Under the pieces are notes generated by a model. The model was given only the letters and a program-made list of their open reading frames with translations. It was not told the origin of the DNA and ran no database searches. Made by a program: the position numbers and the translations under genes. Positions 63,868 through 64,000 of a DNA stretch of 64,000 nucleotides are shown piece after piece. Source of the DNA: Microvirga lupini (GTDB lineage: Bacteria > Pseudomonadota > Alphaproteobacteria > Rhizobiales > Beijerinckiaceae). Location: assembly GCF_014191055.1 (NCBI RefSeq), contig NZ_JACHWB010000002.1, positions 1-64,000 on the forward strand, in the 5' to 3' direction. Each line of letters starts with the position of its first letter. Within the stretch, counting starts at the first letter, position 1.

Positions 63868-64000
63868 GTGAACGATCAGGTCAGCGCCACGGTCGCGCCC
63901 AACATGATGTTCCAGAATTTCATTGGCGGACGGAATCGCCCTGCCTCCGATGGCATGACACTCGACGTATTCTCGCCCGTCGACGGCACGCTGTTCGCCC
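63868..64000 (+). CDS. Aldehyde dehydrogenase, N-terminal fragment
   Basis: Gene cut by the right edge. The first 44 codons, from GTG with AGGGAG 10 bases upstream, include FQNFIGGRNRPASDGMTLD and FSPVDGTLFA, the N-terminal strand pattern of aldehyde dehydrogenases. The subfamily cannot be told from this part. It follows the double-ATPase gene by 13 bases and may be in its operon. Confidence 0.75.
   Translation, partial: MNDQVSATVAPNMMFQNFIGGRNRPASDGMTLDVFSPVDGTLFA

Overview
The window reads as chromosomal DNA of a GC-rich alphaproteobacterium of the order Hyphomicrobiales (Rhizobiales). The gene neighbourhoods (pepA/lptF-lptG-lptD-pdxA-rsmA, fabD-fabG-acpP-fabF-mltG-yicC-gmk, rpoZ-rel-pyrE, smpB-dapA) and the many HlyD/EmrB, TRAP and ABC-F genes fit a Methylobacteriaceae-like organism such as Microvirga; the genus is a guess from family resemblance. 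No rRNA, tRNA, phage, IS element or CRISPR array was seen.

Layout. 0-5 kb: start of a 3-oxoacid CoA-transferase A subunit, an AsmA-family protein and a polyamine ABC transporter operon (potG-potH-potI, no binding protein). 5-12 kb: two complete inner-membrane drug-efflux pairs (EmrB/EmrA type), one behind a MarR regulator, the other divergent from a TetR regulator; both regulators have clear palindromic operators. 12-16 kb: DMT exporter, Crp/Fnr regulator and a YheS-like ABC-F ATPase. 15.8-18 kb: a sparse accessory stretch with two possible very small genes, a secreted basic protein and a compact RTX calcium-binding protein. 18-20.5 kb: lipoprotein, periplasmic S10 peptidase and HolC. 20.5-29 kb: envelope biogenesis block with leucyl aminopeptidase divergent from lptF, lptG, lptD, pdxA, rsmA; surA, commonly found between lptD and pdxA, is absent. 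29-37 kb: ddl convergent with the fatty-acid/murein block running leftward (fabD, fabG, acpP, fabF, mltG, then yicC, gmk), with terminator hairpins after acpP and after mltG. 37-42 kb: rpoZ, rel, a glutamine-amidotransferase-like hydrolase, a HAD hydrolase and pyrE. 42-48 kb: NYN-domain protein, GcvR-like ACT protein, smpB, dapA, slt and an alpha/beta hydrolase. 48-54 kb: tyrosine/homogentisate catabolism genes (hppD, maiA, a MarR regulator, a fumarylacetoacetase-type hydrolase, a VOC protein) around a TakP-like TRAP binding protein. 54-64 kb: DUF533 protein, dodecin, DUF6454-like secreted protein, a repeat island holding a broken GIY-YIG gene, Uup-type ABC-F, an HWE-type histidine kinase, two aldehyde dehydrogenases (one cut by the window end) and a double-ATPase peptide ABC protein.

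The most distinctive non-coding signal is a family of short hairpins with a constant CTTGT loop and a variable, compensated stem (42,990; 56,179; 56,563; 56,622). Three of the four bracket a small GIY-YIG nuclease gene that carries a stop at codon 5. Other notable signals are divergent promoters whose -35 boxes lie in the two arms of a TetR palindrome, paired TTGC-N4-GCAA sites at the tyrosine-locus MarR gene, and three unannotated small reading frames with strong Shine-Dalgarno sequences. Most of the window is ordinary housekeeping sequence and no clearly new multi-gene system was found.
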